21,940 nt of DNA, from NCBI GenBank assembly GCA_038322815.1, contig JBBQGG010000053.1:1-21940 (forward strand). The letters run 5' to 3'. The position numbers were made by a program, and so were the translations under genes. The first letter of the stretch is position 1; each line of letters begins with the position of its first letter. The notes below the pieces were generated by a model that worked only from the letters and a program-made list of their open reading frames with translations, was not told the origin of the DNA and searched no databases. This document shows, piece after piece, positions 13,743 to 21,579 of this stretch. The DNA comes from PALSA-1296 sp038322815. GTDB lineage: Bacteria > Bacteroidota > Ignavibacteria > Palsa-1295.

Positions 13743-15037
13743 TGAAAGTATATTTAAAAATGAAATCATTGGCGAAGTACAGGGTTTTAGGATTAGTGCT
13801 TATTGCCGCTTTTTATTCAGGTAATGCATTTGCGCAAGGCTCTCCTTATGATCTTATCGGATTCGGAGATCCCATAGTTTCTGAAGCTGCGCGAATGGAA
13901 GGAATTGAAGTCTCGGGAGTTGCCCTCACGGATTCGCGCACCATCAATGATATCAATCCTGCTGCGCTTTCAATGTTGACACGTGCACGGATCGAGGCGC
14001 GTCTCGGATTTTTTTATGACCAAAGTACTTTTGGATCGGAGCAAAGTGTTCAGCGTATCGTAAAATTTGCCGGTGCAAGCTTTGCCACTTCACTTTGGGA
14101 AAAAGAGAAAATTGGTTTCGCTTTGGGCTTTGCACCTCTGACGAACGCCGATGCCCAGACAAAGCAAATCGATTCGGGAATCGGCACGACGATCTATCGC
14201 CGTGAAGGAGGATTATCCCAGCTTTATCTCGGTCTTTCTGCTCGCCCGATTCCGGCACTTAATTTTGGAGCACGTGCGGATTTTCTTTTCGGTAATCTTC
14301 GTGTCATTAGTCAGTCAGATGTTTCGCAAGGCGAAGGAACAACTCCGGGAGTATTTCAGAGGGAGTATTCGGTTGCCGGTGTTCGCGGCACTTTCGGATT
14401 TCTTTTAACACTTGATACACTTCTTCCTGAGCTAAAAGGACTTACTATTGGCGGTGTATTTTCAACCGGATCTTCTTTGAGTTCGAAAAAAAGGACTATT
14501 GTTACTCCGGTAAATTCACTACTTGATTCGACGATCGAAGTTGAGGGATTTGGATATTATCCTTCCCTCATTCGATTGGGAATTGCAACGCGGTTTGGCG
14601 ATAGATATCGGATCGAAGCCGATATTTCCGGTCAGGATTTTTCGACTGCATCACTGTATTCTTCAACATCTACAGTATCGGGTGATCCAAATCTTGGTCC
14701 GTCGAACAGGTATTCGATTGGAATCGAGCGTCTGCCGATCATGGGAGATGAAGCCAAAGGTGTTGGGTTTTGGGAGAGAACGGGGTTACGATTGGGTGCA
14801 AGTTATTCAACATTACCATTCAGACCTGATACGAAAATGACTGTAAGTGAGATGAGTATTTCAGCAGGTCTCGGTTTGCCGATGAACTACGAATCTCTCT
14901 TTGATTTTTCAGTTACGGCAGGTGTTCGTACTCCTCAAATAAGCGGCGGAGCGCCGAAAGATTTATTTTTTAAGATGGGAGCATCTATCAGTTTATCAGA
15001 AAAATGGTTTGTGCCACTTAGAAGGGGTGATGATTAA
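13742..15037 (+). CDS. outer-membrane beta-barrel protein (FadL/PorV-like superfamily)
   Basis: 431 aa. The signal peptide ends FAQ near residue 32; Met7 (13763) gives a more usual length for it and is an alternative start. The mature N-terminus has the pattern of FadL/PorV-type barrels: GFGDP, then ARMEGIEVSGVAL, then DINPAALS (compare 'NPAGLA'), leading into the first strand. The rest alternates amphipathic strands with glycine- and serine-rich turns (for example GIATRFGDRYRIEADIS, GVGFWERTGLRLGASYS). PorV in T9SS organisms shuttles cargo to the cell surface, but nothing here singles out PorV over other members. It overlaps the preceding lipoprotein gene and the following rpiB by one base each (TAATG both times), a tight operon arrangement. 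Confidence 0.72.
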   Translation: MKVYLKMKSLAKYRVLGLVLIAAFYSGNAFAQGSPYDLIGFGDPIVSEAARMEGIEVSGVALTDSRTINDINPAALSMLTRARIEARLGFFYDQSTFGSEQSVQRIVKFAGASFATSLWEKEKIGFALGFAPLTNADAQTKQIDSGIGTTIYRREGGLSQLYLGLSARPIPALNFGARADFLFGNLRVISQSDVSQGEGTTPGVFQREYSVAGVRGTFGFLLTLDTLLPELKGLTIGGVFSTGSSLSSKKRTIVTPVNSLLDSTIEVEGFGYYPSLIRLGIATRFGDRYRIEADISGQDFSTASLYSSTSTVSGDPNLGPSNRYSIGIERLPIMGDEAKGVGFWERTGLRLGASYSTLPFRPDTKMTVSEMSISAGLGLPMNYESLFDFSVTAGVRTPQISGGAPKDLFFKMGASISLSEKWFVPLRRGDD

Positions 15038-15468
15038 TGAAAGTAGCAGTTGCCTCTGATCATGCGGGTTTCGAATACAAGGAGAAGGCAAAAGAGTATT
15101 TAAAATCAAAAGGTTATGAAGTCATCGACTTCGGTACGAACTCGACTGATCGCGTTGATTATCCTGATTTTGGACATAAAGCCTCAGAAGCCATTGCAAG
15201 CGGAGAAGCAGAGCGCGGAGTATTTGTTTGCGGAAGTGGAATTGGAATTTCCATAACTGCCAACCGCCATAAAGGTGTTCGCGCTGTTGATGCCGTTAAT
15301 GAAGAGATGGCAAAACTTTCAAGAGAACATAATGATGCAAATGTTCTTGCTCTTGGCGAAAGGCTTGTTACCTGGGATGCGGCAAAAAAAATCATAGATG
15401 TTTTTTTTACAACACCATTTGAAGGCGGAAGACATATCGGAAGAGTTGAAAAGATCGATACATTTTAG
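15037..15468 (+). CDS. rpiB: ribose-5-phosphate isomerase B
   Basis: 143 aa, the usual RpiB length. It interconverts ribose 5-phosphate and ribulose 5-phosphate in the cytosolic pentose phosphate pathway. The N-terminal SDHAG (residues 7-11) is the phosphate and substrate loop; Cys65 in VCGSGIGISI is the catalytic base position; SREHND with His98 matches the ring-opening histidine segment; the NVLALG motif follows. The C-terminus FEGGRHIGRVEKI is also typical. The start ATG overlaps the stop of the barrel gene, so expression is probably coupled to envelope genes. No RpiA-type gene is in the window. Confidence 0.96.
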   Translation: MKVAVASDHAGFEYKEKAKEYLKSKGYEVIDFGTNSTDRVDYPDFGHKASEAIASGEAERGVFVCGSGIGISITANRHKGVRAVDAVNEEMAKLSREHNDANVLALGERLVTWDAAKKIIDVFFTTPFEGGRHIGRVEKIDTF

Positions 15469-15480
15469 TTTGATCCGAAG

Positions 15481-16770
15481 ATGAATATGAATCTCACTAT
15501 TAACGATAAAGAAGTAGCAGATACTATTGCTCATGAACTTGGCAGGCAGCAGCATGGCTTAGAGCTTATTGCAAGTGAAAACTTTGTCTCTGCTCAGGTG
15601 CTTGCAGCGCAGGGAAGTGTATTGACAAATAAATACGCAGAAGGGTATCCGGGTAAACGATATTATGGCGGTTGTGAATTTGTGGATGTTGTAGAAAATA
15701 TTGCGCGCGACCGAGTCAAAAAACTTTATGGTGCTGAATATGCTAACGTACAGCCCCATTCAGGTTCGCAGGCAAACATGGCTGTGTACTTTACGTTCTT
15801 AAAACCCGGCGACAAAGTACTTGGTATGAACTTGTCACATGGCGGACATTTAACGCATGGGCATCCGGCGAATTTTTCGGGTCAGCTTTACAAATTTGCT
15901 GCGTACGGAGTTCATAAAGAAACGGGTTTAATTGATTACGACGATGTCGCTGCAAAAGCAAGCGAACATAAGCCAAAGATGATCACTGTCGGCGCAAGTG
16001 CATATTCACGGGATATTGACTTTAAGAAATTCCGCGAGATCGCTGATTCGATCGGTGCATGGCTTTTCTGTGATATGGCTCATCCTGCCGGACTTATTGC
16101 GAAAGGACATTTATCCACCCCGCTTCCGCACTGTCATATTGTCTCTTCGACGACGCATAAAACCTTACGTGGTCCTCGGGGCGGAATGATCTTATTGGGA
16201 AAAGATTTTGAAAATACCTGGGGGGCCATCGCTCCGAAAAGCGGAAGAGTCAAAATGGTATCGGAACTCATAGATTCAACAGTGATGCCCGGCATACAGG
16301 GCGGACCGCTAATGCATGTCATTGCCGCAAAGGCAGTTGCTTTCGGCGAAGCGTTGGAGGATGATTTTACAGTTTATGGTGCCCAGGTTATTAAAAATGC
16401 CCGACGCCTTGCATCACAACTTATTGCAAAAGGTTATAATATTATTTCCGGCGGCACCGATAATCATTTAATGCTTGTCGATCTGCGGACGAAAAATATT
16501 ACCGGCAAAGCTGCCGAAGATGCTCTCGATAAAGCCGCGATCACCGTAAATAAAAACGCCGTTCCTTATGATGATAAATCTGCACTCATAACAAGCGGCA
16601 TTCGTATCGGAACATCTGCCGTAACGACTCGGAATATGAAAGAATCTGAGATGGATCAGATCGCAGAATTGATCGACCGTGTCGTTACTCGTTCGACAGA
16701 TGAAAGAATTATTTCTGCAGTGAAAGAAGAAGTAAAAAATCTCACTTTAAGATTTCCGTTGTATTCGTAA
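15481..16770 (+). CDS. glyA: serine hydroxymethyltransferase
   Basis: 429 aa. A PLP enzyme converting serine and tetrahydrofolate to glycine and 5,10-methylene-THF, the main one-carbon source. Family signatures are LIASENF near the N-terminus, NKYAEGYPGKRYYGG, SGSQAN in the cofactor region, CDMAHPAGLIAKG, and the PLP lysine Lys227 in STTHKTLRGPRGG. It is of normal length with all key residues intact. It starts 12 nt after rpiB, with another Met two codons in (15487). Its stop TAA is the start of a 7-nt-period array that fills the gap to tatC. A glycine riboswitch cannot fit upstream in 12 nt, so regulation must come from the operon promoter. Confidence 0.98.
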   Translation: MNMNLTINDKEVADTIAHELGRQQHGLELIASENFVSAQVLAAQGSVLTNKYAEGYPGKRYYGGCEFVDVVENIARDRVKKLYGAEYANVQPHSGSQANMAVYFTFLKPGDKVLGMNLSHGGHLTHGHPANFSGQLYKFAAYGVHKETGLIDYDDVAAKASEHKPKMITVGASAYSRDIDFKKFREIADSIGAWLFCDMAHPAGLIAKGHLSTPLPHCHIVSSTTHKTLRGPRGGMILLGKDFENTWGAIAPKSGRVKMVSELIDSTVMPGIQGGPLMHVIAAKAVAFGEALEDDFTVYGAQVIKNARRLASQLIAKGYNIISGGTDNHLMLVDLRTKNITGKAAEDALDKAAITVNKNAVPYDDKSALITSGIRIGTSAVTTRNMKESEMDQIAELIDRVVTRSTDERIISAVKEEVKNLTLRFPLYS

Positions 16771-16795
16771 TTTCTAATTCGAAATTCGTAATTAA
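16768..16795. repeat. heptamer-period array between glyA and tatC
   Basis: Four 7-nt units, TAATTTC, TAATTCG, AAATTCG and TAATTAA, start exactly on the glyA stop codon. The preceding coding bases GTATTCG also resemble a unit. The array fills nearly all of the 31-nt glyA-tatC gap. Confidence 0.55.
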
Positions 16796-16801
16796 ATCTT
16801 C

Positions 16802-17572
16802 ATGCCTGCCGATACTCAGACCACACAGCAAAGCGATGTTGAGATGTCCATTTGGGACCATCTTGAAGAACTGCGGCATGTTGTGATCCGTGCAGTGCTC
16901 GGTATCGTTGTTGGTATGATCATTTGCGGAGTATTTACCGATTGGATACTTGAAGTGGTTGTTCTGGGCCCGGCGCGAAAGTATGCTCCTAAATTTCAGT
17001 TTATTACTACCGAAATATATGGACAGCTGGAATTATATATGCAGATCATTATTTGGGGTGGTGTAATTCTCTCCTTTCCCTATACGATCATTCAGATTTG
17101 GAAATTCATTGAACCCGGCTTGCATCAGCAGGAAAAAAAATATGTTCGTACAATATCGTTTTATACAGTTTTAAGTTTTCTGGTCGGCATGGTCTTTTCG
17201 TATTATGTTCTGCTTCCGATGACATTGGATTTCGCCTCAGATTTCGGCACCGAGTTTATTAAGATCATGCCTGATGTTCACAAATATCTTTCTGTGTTCT
17301 TGATGACGATCATCATTTCGGGTATTGTTTTTGAACTTCCTCTGATAGCATATTTTCTCGGAAGGCTTGGAATTCTTACCCCGCCATTTATGCGCCATTA
17401 TCGCAAGCATACGATCGTCGTACTTCTATTTCTTGCTGCAATTCTCTCACCCGGCGGAAATCCGCTATTGCAATTAATTCTATTCGTTCCGCTTTGGGTC
17501 CTTTTTGAACTTTCCGTTTTCGCCTGTGCACTTGCTTCAAACCAGCGCAGGAAGAAGGAATTAACAGCCTGA
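16802..17572 (+). CDS. tatC: Sec-independent (Tat) translocase subunit TatC
   Basis: 256 aa, six membrane helices, normal for TatC. TatC is the inner-membrane receptor that recognises twin-arginine signal peptides and recruits TatA for export of folded proteins. The N-terminal MSIWDHLEELR (15-25) is the conserved cytoplasmic 'xxHLxELR' motif; FIEPGLHQQE (102-111) is the first cytoplasmic loop motif that contacts twin-arginine signals; FELP (177-180) lies in helix 4. The loop LSPGGNP (215-221) replaces the more usual 'SPPD'-type sequence. No tatA is present in the window. It is followed after 2 nt by the polyprenyl synthase, so both are very likely co-translated. Confidence 0.96.
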   Translation: MPADTQTTQQSDVEMSIWDHLEELRHVVIRAVLGIVVGMIICGVFTDWILEVVVLGPARKYAPKFQFITTEIYGQLELYMQIIIWGGVILSFPYTIIQIWKFIEPGLHQQEKKYVRTISFYTVLSFLVGMVFSYYVLLPMTLDFASDFGTEFIKIMPDVHKYLSVFLMTIIISGIVFELPLIAYFLGRLGILTPPFMRHYRKHTIVVLLFLAAILSPGGNPLLQLILFVPLWVLFELSVFACALASNQRRKKELTA

Positions 17573-17574
17573 TA

Positions 17575-18564
17575 ATGCCTTACTCTCTCTCCGAAATTCT
17601 TTCTCCGGTAAAGCTGGAAGCCATTGAATTCAATCGTCGTTTTAAGCGGTCAATGCTTTCGACGGTTCCGATAGTTAATCTTATTGCAAAACATCTGGTC
17701 CGCACAAAAGGCAAGCAGATACGTCCGATGCTTGTTCTGCTTTCCGCTGCCGCTTGCAAAGAAGTAGGCGAAGCAAGTTTTAGGGCGGCAACGCTTGTTG
17801 AACTGCTTCATACTGCAACACTTGTTCACGATGACGTAATTGATGAAGCCGATACACGCCGAGGTTTTGCAAGCATCAGAGCACTTTGGCGTAATAAAGC
17901 CGGAGTCTTGATGGGCGATTACCTGCTTGCAAAAGGATTACTCCTTACCGTTGAATCAAGCGAGTATCATTTTTTAGAGATCACCTCTACTGCTGTCAGA
18001 AGAATGAGCGAAGGTGAGCTTTATCAACTCCAAAAATCCCGACAGTTGAATATTGATGAAGAGTCTTATTTCAAGATCATCTCTGATAAGACGGCATCAC
18101 TGATCGCGACTTGCTGTGAGATCGGTGCTGCCAGTGTATCACCAAAAGGAGAAAATACGGAACAAAGACAAATGCTTCGAGCGTATGGAGAAGCCGTCGG
18201 CGTTGCATTCCAGATTCGAGATGATCTTTTCGATTATGAAAATTCCTCAGCAATAATCGGCAAACCTGTTGGCAATGATCTTAAAGATAAAAAGCTGACT
18301 CTTCCTCTTATTCATTCTCTTTCGACTCTCGCCCCAAAAGAAGAACGACGCATCCGATCGCTTATAAAATCCGGCAAAGCAACTGACGGCGAACGAAAGC
18401 TGATCATGAATCTTGTTGCTGCCACTGGAGGATTAACTTATGCGAAAAAGAAAGCCGAAGAATATTCAGAATCCGCACGAAATGCAATTAAAAATCTTCC
18501 TGATTCGCCAGCGAAAAGTTCGTTGATCGATTTTTCGCATTATGTGATTGAAAGAGAGAAGTAA
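17575..18564 (+). CDS. long-chain all-trans polyprenyl diphosphate synthase
   Basis: 329 aa. Extends isopentenyl diphosphate units on an allylic primer; long-chain members make the side chain of menaquinone or ubiquinone. The first aspartate-rich motif is HDDVID (Asp86, Asp87, Asp90) and the second is RDDLFD (Asp216, Asp217, Asp220). GKQIRPMLVLL supplies the conserved basic residues, and GNDLKDKKLTLPLI is also typical. Ala81, five residues before the first motif, is small, consistent with a long product rather than FPP or GGPP. Exact chain length cannot be read from the sequence, so ispB-like or hepT-like names are withheld. It is the last gene of the operon; its stop is followed directly by a 7-nt-period array. 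Confidence 0.93.
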   Translation: MPYSLSEILSPVKLEAIEFNRRFKRSMLSTVPIVNLIAKHLVRTKGKQIRPMLVLLSAAACKEVGEASFRAATLVELLHTATLVHDDVIDEADTRRGFASIRALWRNKAGVLMGDYLLAKGLLLTVESSEYHFLEITSTAVRRMSEGELYQLQKSRQLNIDEESYFKIISDKTASLIATCCEIGAASVSPKGENTEQRQMLRAYGEAVGVAFQIRDDLFDYENSSAIIGKPVGNDLKDKKLTLPLIHSLSTLAPKEERRIRSLIKSGKATDGERKLIMNLVAATGGLTYAKKKAEEYSESARNAIKNLPDSPAKSSLIDFSHYVIEREK

Positions 18565-18592
18565 AAATTAAGAATTGTGAATTAAGAATTAT
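18565..18592. repeat. heptamer-period array after polyprenyl synthase (IR-left)
   Basis: Four 7-nt units, AAATTAA, GAATTGT, GAATTAA and GAATTAT, start on the base after the stop. Bases 18566-18591 are the reverse complement of 19496-19521 with one mismatch, so the two arrays flank the permease gene as an inverted pair. Confidence 0.7.
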
Positions 18593-18637
18593 GAGAAAGA
18601 AAAAATACAACTCATCATTCACAAGTCCTAATTAATT

Positions 18638-19462
18638 TTATCCCTTCACTGCCCCTGCTGTCAAACCCGCAATAATCTTCTTCTGAAAAACTGCAAATAA
18701 TAGCAGCACTGGCAACGCCGAAAGTCCTGCCCCTGCCATTAAATGTCCGAGATCGACTGATTGCTTTCCCTGAAAAAAAGTTAATGCTACAGGCAGCGTT
18801 CTCATACTCTCCGTATTGGTAAAGAGGAATGGAAAGAGAAATGCATTCCAAATATTCAAAAACTGATAAAGAAAAAGCACGACTAATGCCGGACGGGTAA
18901 GCGGGAAAATAATTTTATGAATAATATGAAAAAGTGATGCGCCATCAATTCGCGCCGCTTCTTCAAGCTCTTTTGGAAGTTCGGAAATATATTGCCTCAA
19001 TAAGAAAATTCCGATAGGTGAGACAATGAAAGGGATTGTCAGCGCAGCATAGGAATTGATCCAGCTGAATGTTACGATCTCCCTATAAAGAGGGATCATC
19101 ACCACATACACCGGTACCATCAAGACTATTAACACTGTTGCAAAAAGGAATTTCTTAAATCTGAATTCCATTCTCGCAAAGGCATACGCTACATACATGC
19201 AGAAAGTACAATTGCCGAGAGCGACAATTGTACTGATAAGAAGCGAATTGAAAAAATAAATAGTATAATTATCCGCCGAAAGGATATCTGAGAAATTCCG
19301 GAATGAAAATCCTTTCTTAAAAAGCTCCGAAAGAGTCGAACTGCTTGCCGGATTATCCGAAACAGAAAGTACGATCATCCACAAAAGCGGAAAGAACGTA
19401 ACGATCGATCCGATGATCAGAATCGCATAGCTGGTGAATGGAATATGTTTTTTGGAAGTCAA
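18638..19462 (-). CDS. carbohydrate ABC transporter permease, MalG type
   Basis: 274 aa with six predicted membrane helices at about 11-33, 71-95, 105-128, 138-158, 191-211 and 243-265. The cytoplasmic EAA loop (EELEEAARIDGAS-like, with EEAARIDGAS at 167-176) contacts the ATPase, and the end LTAGAVKG is characteristic of the MalG/GanQ subfamily of sugar importers. The start is TTG at 19462 by length and family; no in-frame ATG lies before the first helix. A functional importer needs a second permease, a binding protein and an ATPase; none is adjacent, so they must be elsewhere or the gene is a remnant, although the frame is intact. It lies 58 nt downstream of the NfeD-type gene, separated by a tandem array. 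Confidence 0.9.
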   Translation of the reverse strand: MTSKKHIPFTSYAILIIGSIVTFFPLLWMIVLSVSDNPASSSTLSELFKKGFSFRNFSDILSADNYTIYFFNSLLISTIVALGNCTFCMYVAYAFARMEFRFKKFLFATVLIVLMVPVYVVMIPLYREIVTFSWINSYAALTIPFIVSPIGIFLLRQYISELPKELEEAARIDGASLFHIIHKIIFPLTRPALVVLFLYQFLNIWNAFLFPFLFTNTESMRTLPVALTFFQGKQSVDLGHLMAGAGLSALPVLLLFAVFQKKIIAGLTAGAVKG

Positions 19463-19523
19463 GTTCTTAGTTCTTAGTTCTTAATTCTTAGTTCTTAATT
19501 CTTAATTCACAATTCTCAATTCA
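19463..19523. repeat. heptamer-period tandem array, ~8.5 units (IR-right)
   Basis: Units GTTCTTA and ATTCTTA alternate irregularly, then decay to ATTCACA and ATTCTCA toward the right. It fills the whole gap between the permease start and the NfeD stop codon, and the stop (TCA on plus, 19521-19523) lies in the last partial unit. It is the longest of the seven arrays here. Confidence 0.85.
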
Positions 19524-20933
19524 GACTCTCGTCTCAAGATGTCCCGGAATCCTTCCGCCGAACGGATCACCTTCATTTGTCGGCTCTGATTCTTTTGCAT
19601 GGGCACGTAATGATTTTACAAGCACTGTTCGCGCCGGAGTATCAACGACAATAATACTTGTGCCGGGCAAAATAAATTCGCCTTGCGTTAGGACATCAAC
19701 TTTATTTCCGTCGATAAGCGCCGTTCCTGCAGGGCGGAGCGGCGTGATTGCCGTACCTTCTTTTCCAATAAGGAGCCGCTTCTCGGCAATGATGTGATTA
19801 ATATTTCCCGATACGGTTTGGTTAATAAATTTTTTCAGCCAGGGCCAACCCGGAGCGTATTTGAAAATTAACCCGACAAGAATAAAAAGCCCGATCATTG
19901 CTGTGGCAAGTGTCACAACTGTTTCTTTTAATCTCTCCGGTGTCAGCGTTGAAATATCGCCGGCAAGCGCGAGAAATATGCCAAGAAAAATTCCGATCAC
20001 TCCCAGAACTGCTCCGGTGCCGAATGTCGGAATCGGAGTAAGCTCAAGCATGAAAAGTATGATGCCGGCAAAAAACAGAATGATGGCAATGACGGGTGCG
20101 ACTTGCGTTATATATTGTCCTCCGAAAAAGAGGATCAGTGCAAAAGCTGCGATGAGGGTGACGAGTCCGAAATGTCCTGTCTTGATCGAATAAAAAAGTC
20201 CCGCTAATCCGATCATGATAAGAAGCGAACTCACAAAAGGCAGCGTCAGGAAACGGACAAGTTTATCGCTTATATTTTCCGATGCCGTGATGATCTCTAT
20301 ATTCTGCACTCCGAATGTCTTCAATGCTTCATCAATGGAATTCACTTGGGCATCAACATATTTTACTTTCAGCGCATCTTCCGTCGTCAGCGTCAGAAGT
20401 CTGCCTTTAGGAAGGAAGAATCCTCCGGTGTTATCTAAACCGAGCGATTCATCGACCATTGCTTCGGCGACGAGGGGATTACGTCCGTTGCGTTCGGCAG
20501 TGCTGCGCATTTCGGCTCGCATATAGCTGACATATTTCTCCGGAGCTTTCGTACCCGACCCATCAACCGGAGTCGTCGCTCCCATCGTAGCTCCCGGCGA
20601 CATGGCGATCTTCTTGGCTGATAGCGTGATCAGCGAGCCTGCTGAAATTGCGCGCTTATCGACAAAGGCAATTGTCATCGGTACCTTTGCATTAAAGATC
20701 GCATCGCGGATACGCGTTGCAGCATCCACTCTGCCGCCGAAGGTATTGACATGCAGCAAGATCACGGCATTCTCTTTTTCCGCAGCGGCTGCCGAATGCT
20801 CCACATACGACGCCATCCCAAGATCAACTTCACCGGCAATCTCGATCACATGGACTTTCTGCTTCGTCTGTCCATGAAGCGGAGGCGCACTGAGCGCAGC
20901 AAGAAATAGAAACGAGAAGATAAATTGTTTCAT
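19521..20933 (-). CDS. NfeD/ClpP-class membrane-bound serine protease
   Basis: 470 aa, the long NfeD form. The signal peptide/anchor (IFSFLFLAALSA) is at 4-16. A ClpP-class protease domain spans ~27-215, with NTFGGRVDAA (63-72) as substrate groove, AISAGS with Ser97 as likely nucleophile, GATTPV, and Lys133 in APEKYVSYM as likely general base (Ser-Lys dyad, by analogy with archaeal 1510-N proteases). Four to five membrane helices follow (~230-360), then an OB-fold NfeD domain (~385-440, GKEGTAITPLRPAGTA). The family is thought to act in membrane protein quality control, often with a stomatin partner; no stomatin gene is visible. Its stop is embedded in a 7-nt repeat array. Upstream lies a 646-nt gene-free region. 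Confidence 0.93.
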   Translation of the reverse strand: MKQFIFSFLFLAALSAPPLHGQTKQKVHVIEIAGEVDLGMASYVEHSAAAAEKENAVILLHVNTFGGRVDAATRIRDAIFNAKVPMTIAFVDKRAISAGSLITLSAKKIAMSPGATMGATTPVDGSGTKAPEKYVSYMRAEMRSTAERNGRNPLVAEAMVDESLGLDNTGGFFLPKGRLLTLTTEDALKVKYVDAQVNSIDEALKTFGVQNIEIITASENISDKLVRFLTLPFVSSLLIMIGLAGLFYSIKTGHFGLVTLIAAFALILFFGGQYITQVAPVIAIILFFAGIILFMLELTPIPTFGTGAVLGVIGIFLGIFLALAGDISTLTPERLKETVVTLATAMIGLFILVGLIFKYAPGWPWLKKFINQTVSGNINHIIAEKRLLIGKEGTAITPLRPAGTALIDGNKVDVLTQGEFILPGTSIIVVDTPARTVLVKSLRAHAKESEPTNEGDPFGGRIPGHLETRV

Positions 20934-21001
20934 AAGCGAATACCCTGATGTAATTACAGGCGTAAATGAAACGCCGGAAGCGCACCTAAGAATTCATGCC
21001 A

Positions 21002-21036
21002 TTTTCGCTTTTAGCTTTTCGCTTTTAGCCTTCGCC
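21002..21036. repeat. heptamer-period array (TTTTCGC/TTTTAGC) plus CGCCGT palindrome
   Basis: TTTTCGC and TTTTAGC alternate twice from 21002 to 21029, then CTTCGCC. The last unit runs into CGCCGTACACGGCG, a 6-bp inverted repeat. The unit order TTTTAGC then (C/T)TTCGCC recurs near 21297. Confidence 0.75.
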
Positions 21037-21175
21037 GTACACGGCGTATGTGCACAGTGATATTCTTTGTTTTCAATGACTTCCAGGTAGCTGTAACAAA
21101 TTCCCCACATTCATCCCACTCCTTCAGTCTTCAACCTTGCCCCTCCCCCTTCCACAATTTTTAATTACCGAAGGC

Positions 21176-21240
21176 ATAGGTGCCCATCAACAGAAGAATT
21201 AATATACAACATTAATTTCCGATTTGCAATAGGTGCCCAT
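21176..21240. repeat. 12-nt direct repeat ATAGGTGCCCAT
   Basis: ATAGGTGCCCAT occurs at 21176-21187 and again at 21229-21240, 53 nt apart in register. The AT-rich stretch between them includes two ATTAAT copies. The function is unknown. Confidence 0.55.
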
Positions 21241-21296
21241 GATTTTTTTTGAATTTATTTTCATCCTTGCCCTTACGAAAATCCTAGTTCTTCCCA

Positions 21297-21331
21297 TTTT
21301 AGCTTAAGCTTTGAAGTTTAAGCTTTCGCCG
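21297..21331. repeat. heptamer-period array (TTTTAGC/TTAAGCT)
   Basis: Five units, TTTTAGC, TTAAGCT, TTGAAGT, TTAAGCT and TTCGCCG, keep a 7-nt register. The last merges with a CGCCGAAGGCG hairpin, as at 21030. Confidence 0.6.
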
Positions 21332-21354
21332 AAGGCGGTGTGCGTTTTTGTTTT

Positions 21355-21472
21355 TAGTCCTGTAGGGACGACATGTTTGTAGCCCAAGGCGTTAGCCCTG
21401 GGTTAAGGTTTTGATTTTATAATAACCAAAACCCCGGGCTAACGTCCGGGGCTACCGTCCCTAACGGGACTA
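21355..21472. repeat. ~118-bp REP-like nested palindrome
   Basis: The outer arms pair TAGTCC (21355-21360) with GGACTA (21467-21472). The middle blocks pair GTAGCCC with GGGCTAC and GTTAGCCC with GGGCTAAC, and the inner pair is GGTTTTG (21407-21413) with CAAAACC (21427-21433), around a 13-nt AT loop. The arms differ by short insertions on the left. Each arm also holds its own small palindrome (GTCCTGTAGGGAC; GTCCCTAACGGGAC). It resembles dispersed REP-type elements. No RAYT transposase gene is present in the window. Confidence 0.75.
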
Positions 21473-21510
21473 AGAGAACCGCACGAAAATGTGCATTTTT
21501 GATTTTATAG

Positions 21511-21529
21511 CCAGGCATGAAATGCCTGG
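21511..21529. terminator. perfect 8-bp hairpin downstream of minus-strand T9SS gene
   Basis: CCAGGCAT (21511-21518) pairs with ATGCCTGG (21522-21529) around GAA. It lies about 50 nt past the stop of the minus-strand gene. The minus transcript would continue CTATAAAATC, with no U-run, so termination is uncertain. Confidence 0.35.
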
Positions 21530-21579
21530 AAAAATAAACATAAAATTTCAAAAGCCCTGTAAGGGGCGATGTTCCTCTG

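Larger units (their letters stand above)
20934..21579. other. gene-free, repeat-rich intergenic region
   Basis: No convincing ORF on either strand. It contains two 7-nt-period arrays (21002-21036, 21297-21331), a 12-nt direct repeat, a long nested palindrome (21355-21472), a perfect 8-bp hairpin (21511-21529) and a GCCC/GGGC hairpin at about 21554-21567. A clear promoter for the NfeD gene was not found. Both flanking genes are on the minus strand. Confidence 0.75.

Noticed and set aside
13742..15037. Naming the barrel PorV
   Set aside because: The NPA-type N-terminal pattern is shared by FadL, PorV and related barrels; nothing specific to PorV is visible.
15469..15480. Glycine riboswitch for glyA
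   Set aside because: Only 12 nt separate rpiB and glyA; no room for an aptamer.
18566..19521. Insertion sequence with terminal inverted repeats
   Set aside because: No transposase lies between the repeats, no target-site duplication is evident, and both repeats are low-complexity heptamer arrays.
19463..19523. CRISPR array or direct-repeat spacer structure
   Set aside because: Units are 7 nt, contiguous, with no spacers, and no cas genes are present.
19861..20877. Plus-strand ORFs of 110, 103 and 91 aa
   Set aside because: They are antisense to the NfeD-type gene, whose protease motifs and membrane helices are clear; no independent support.
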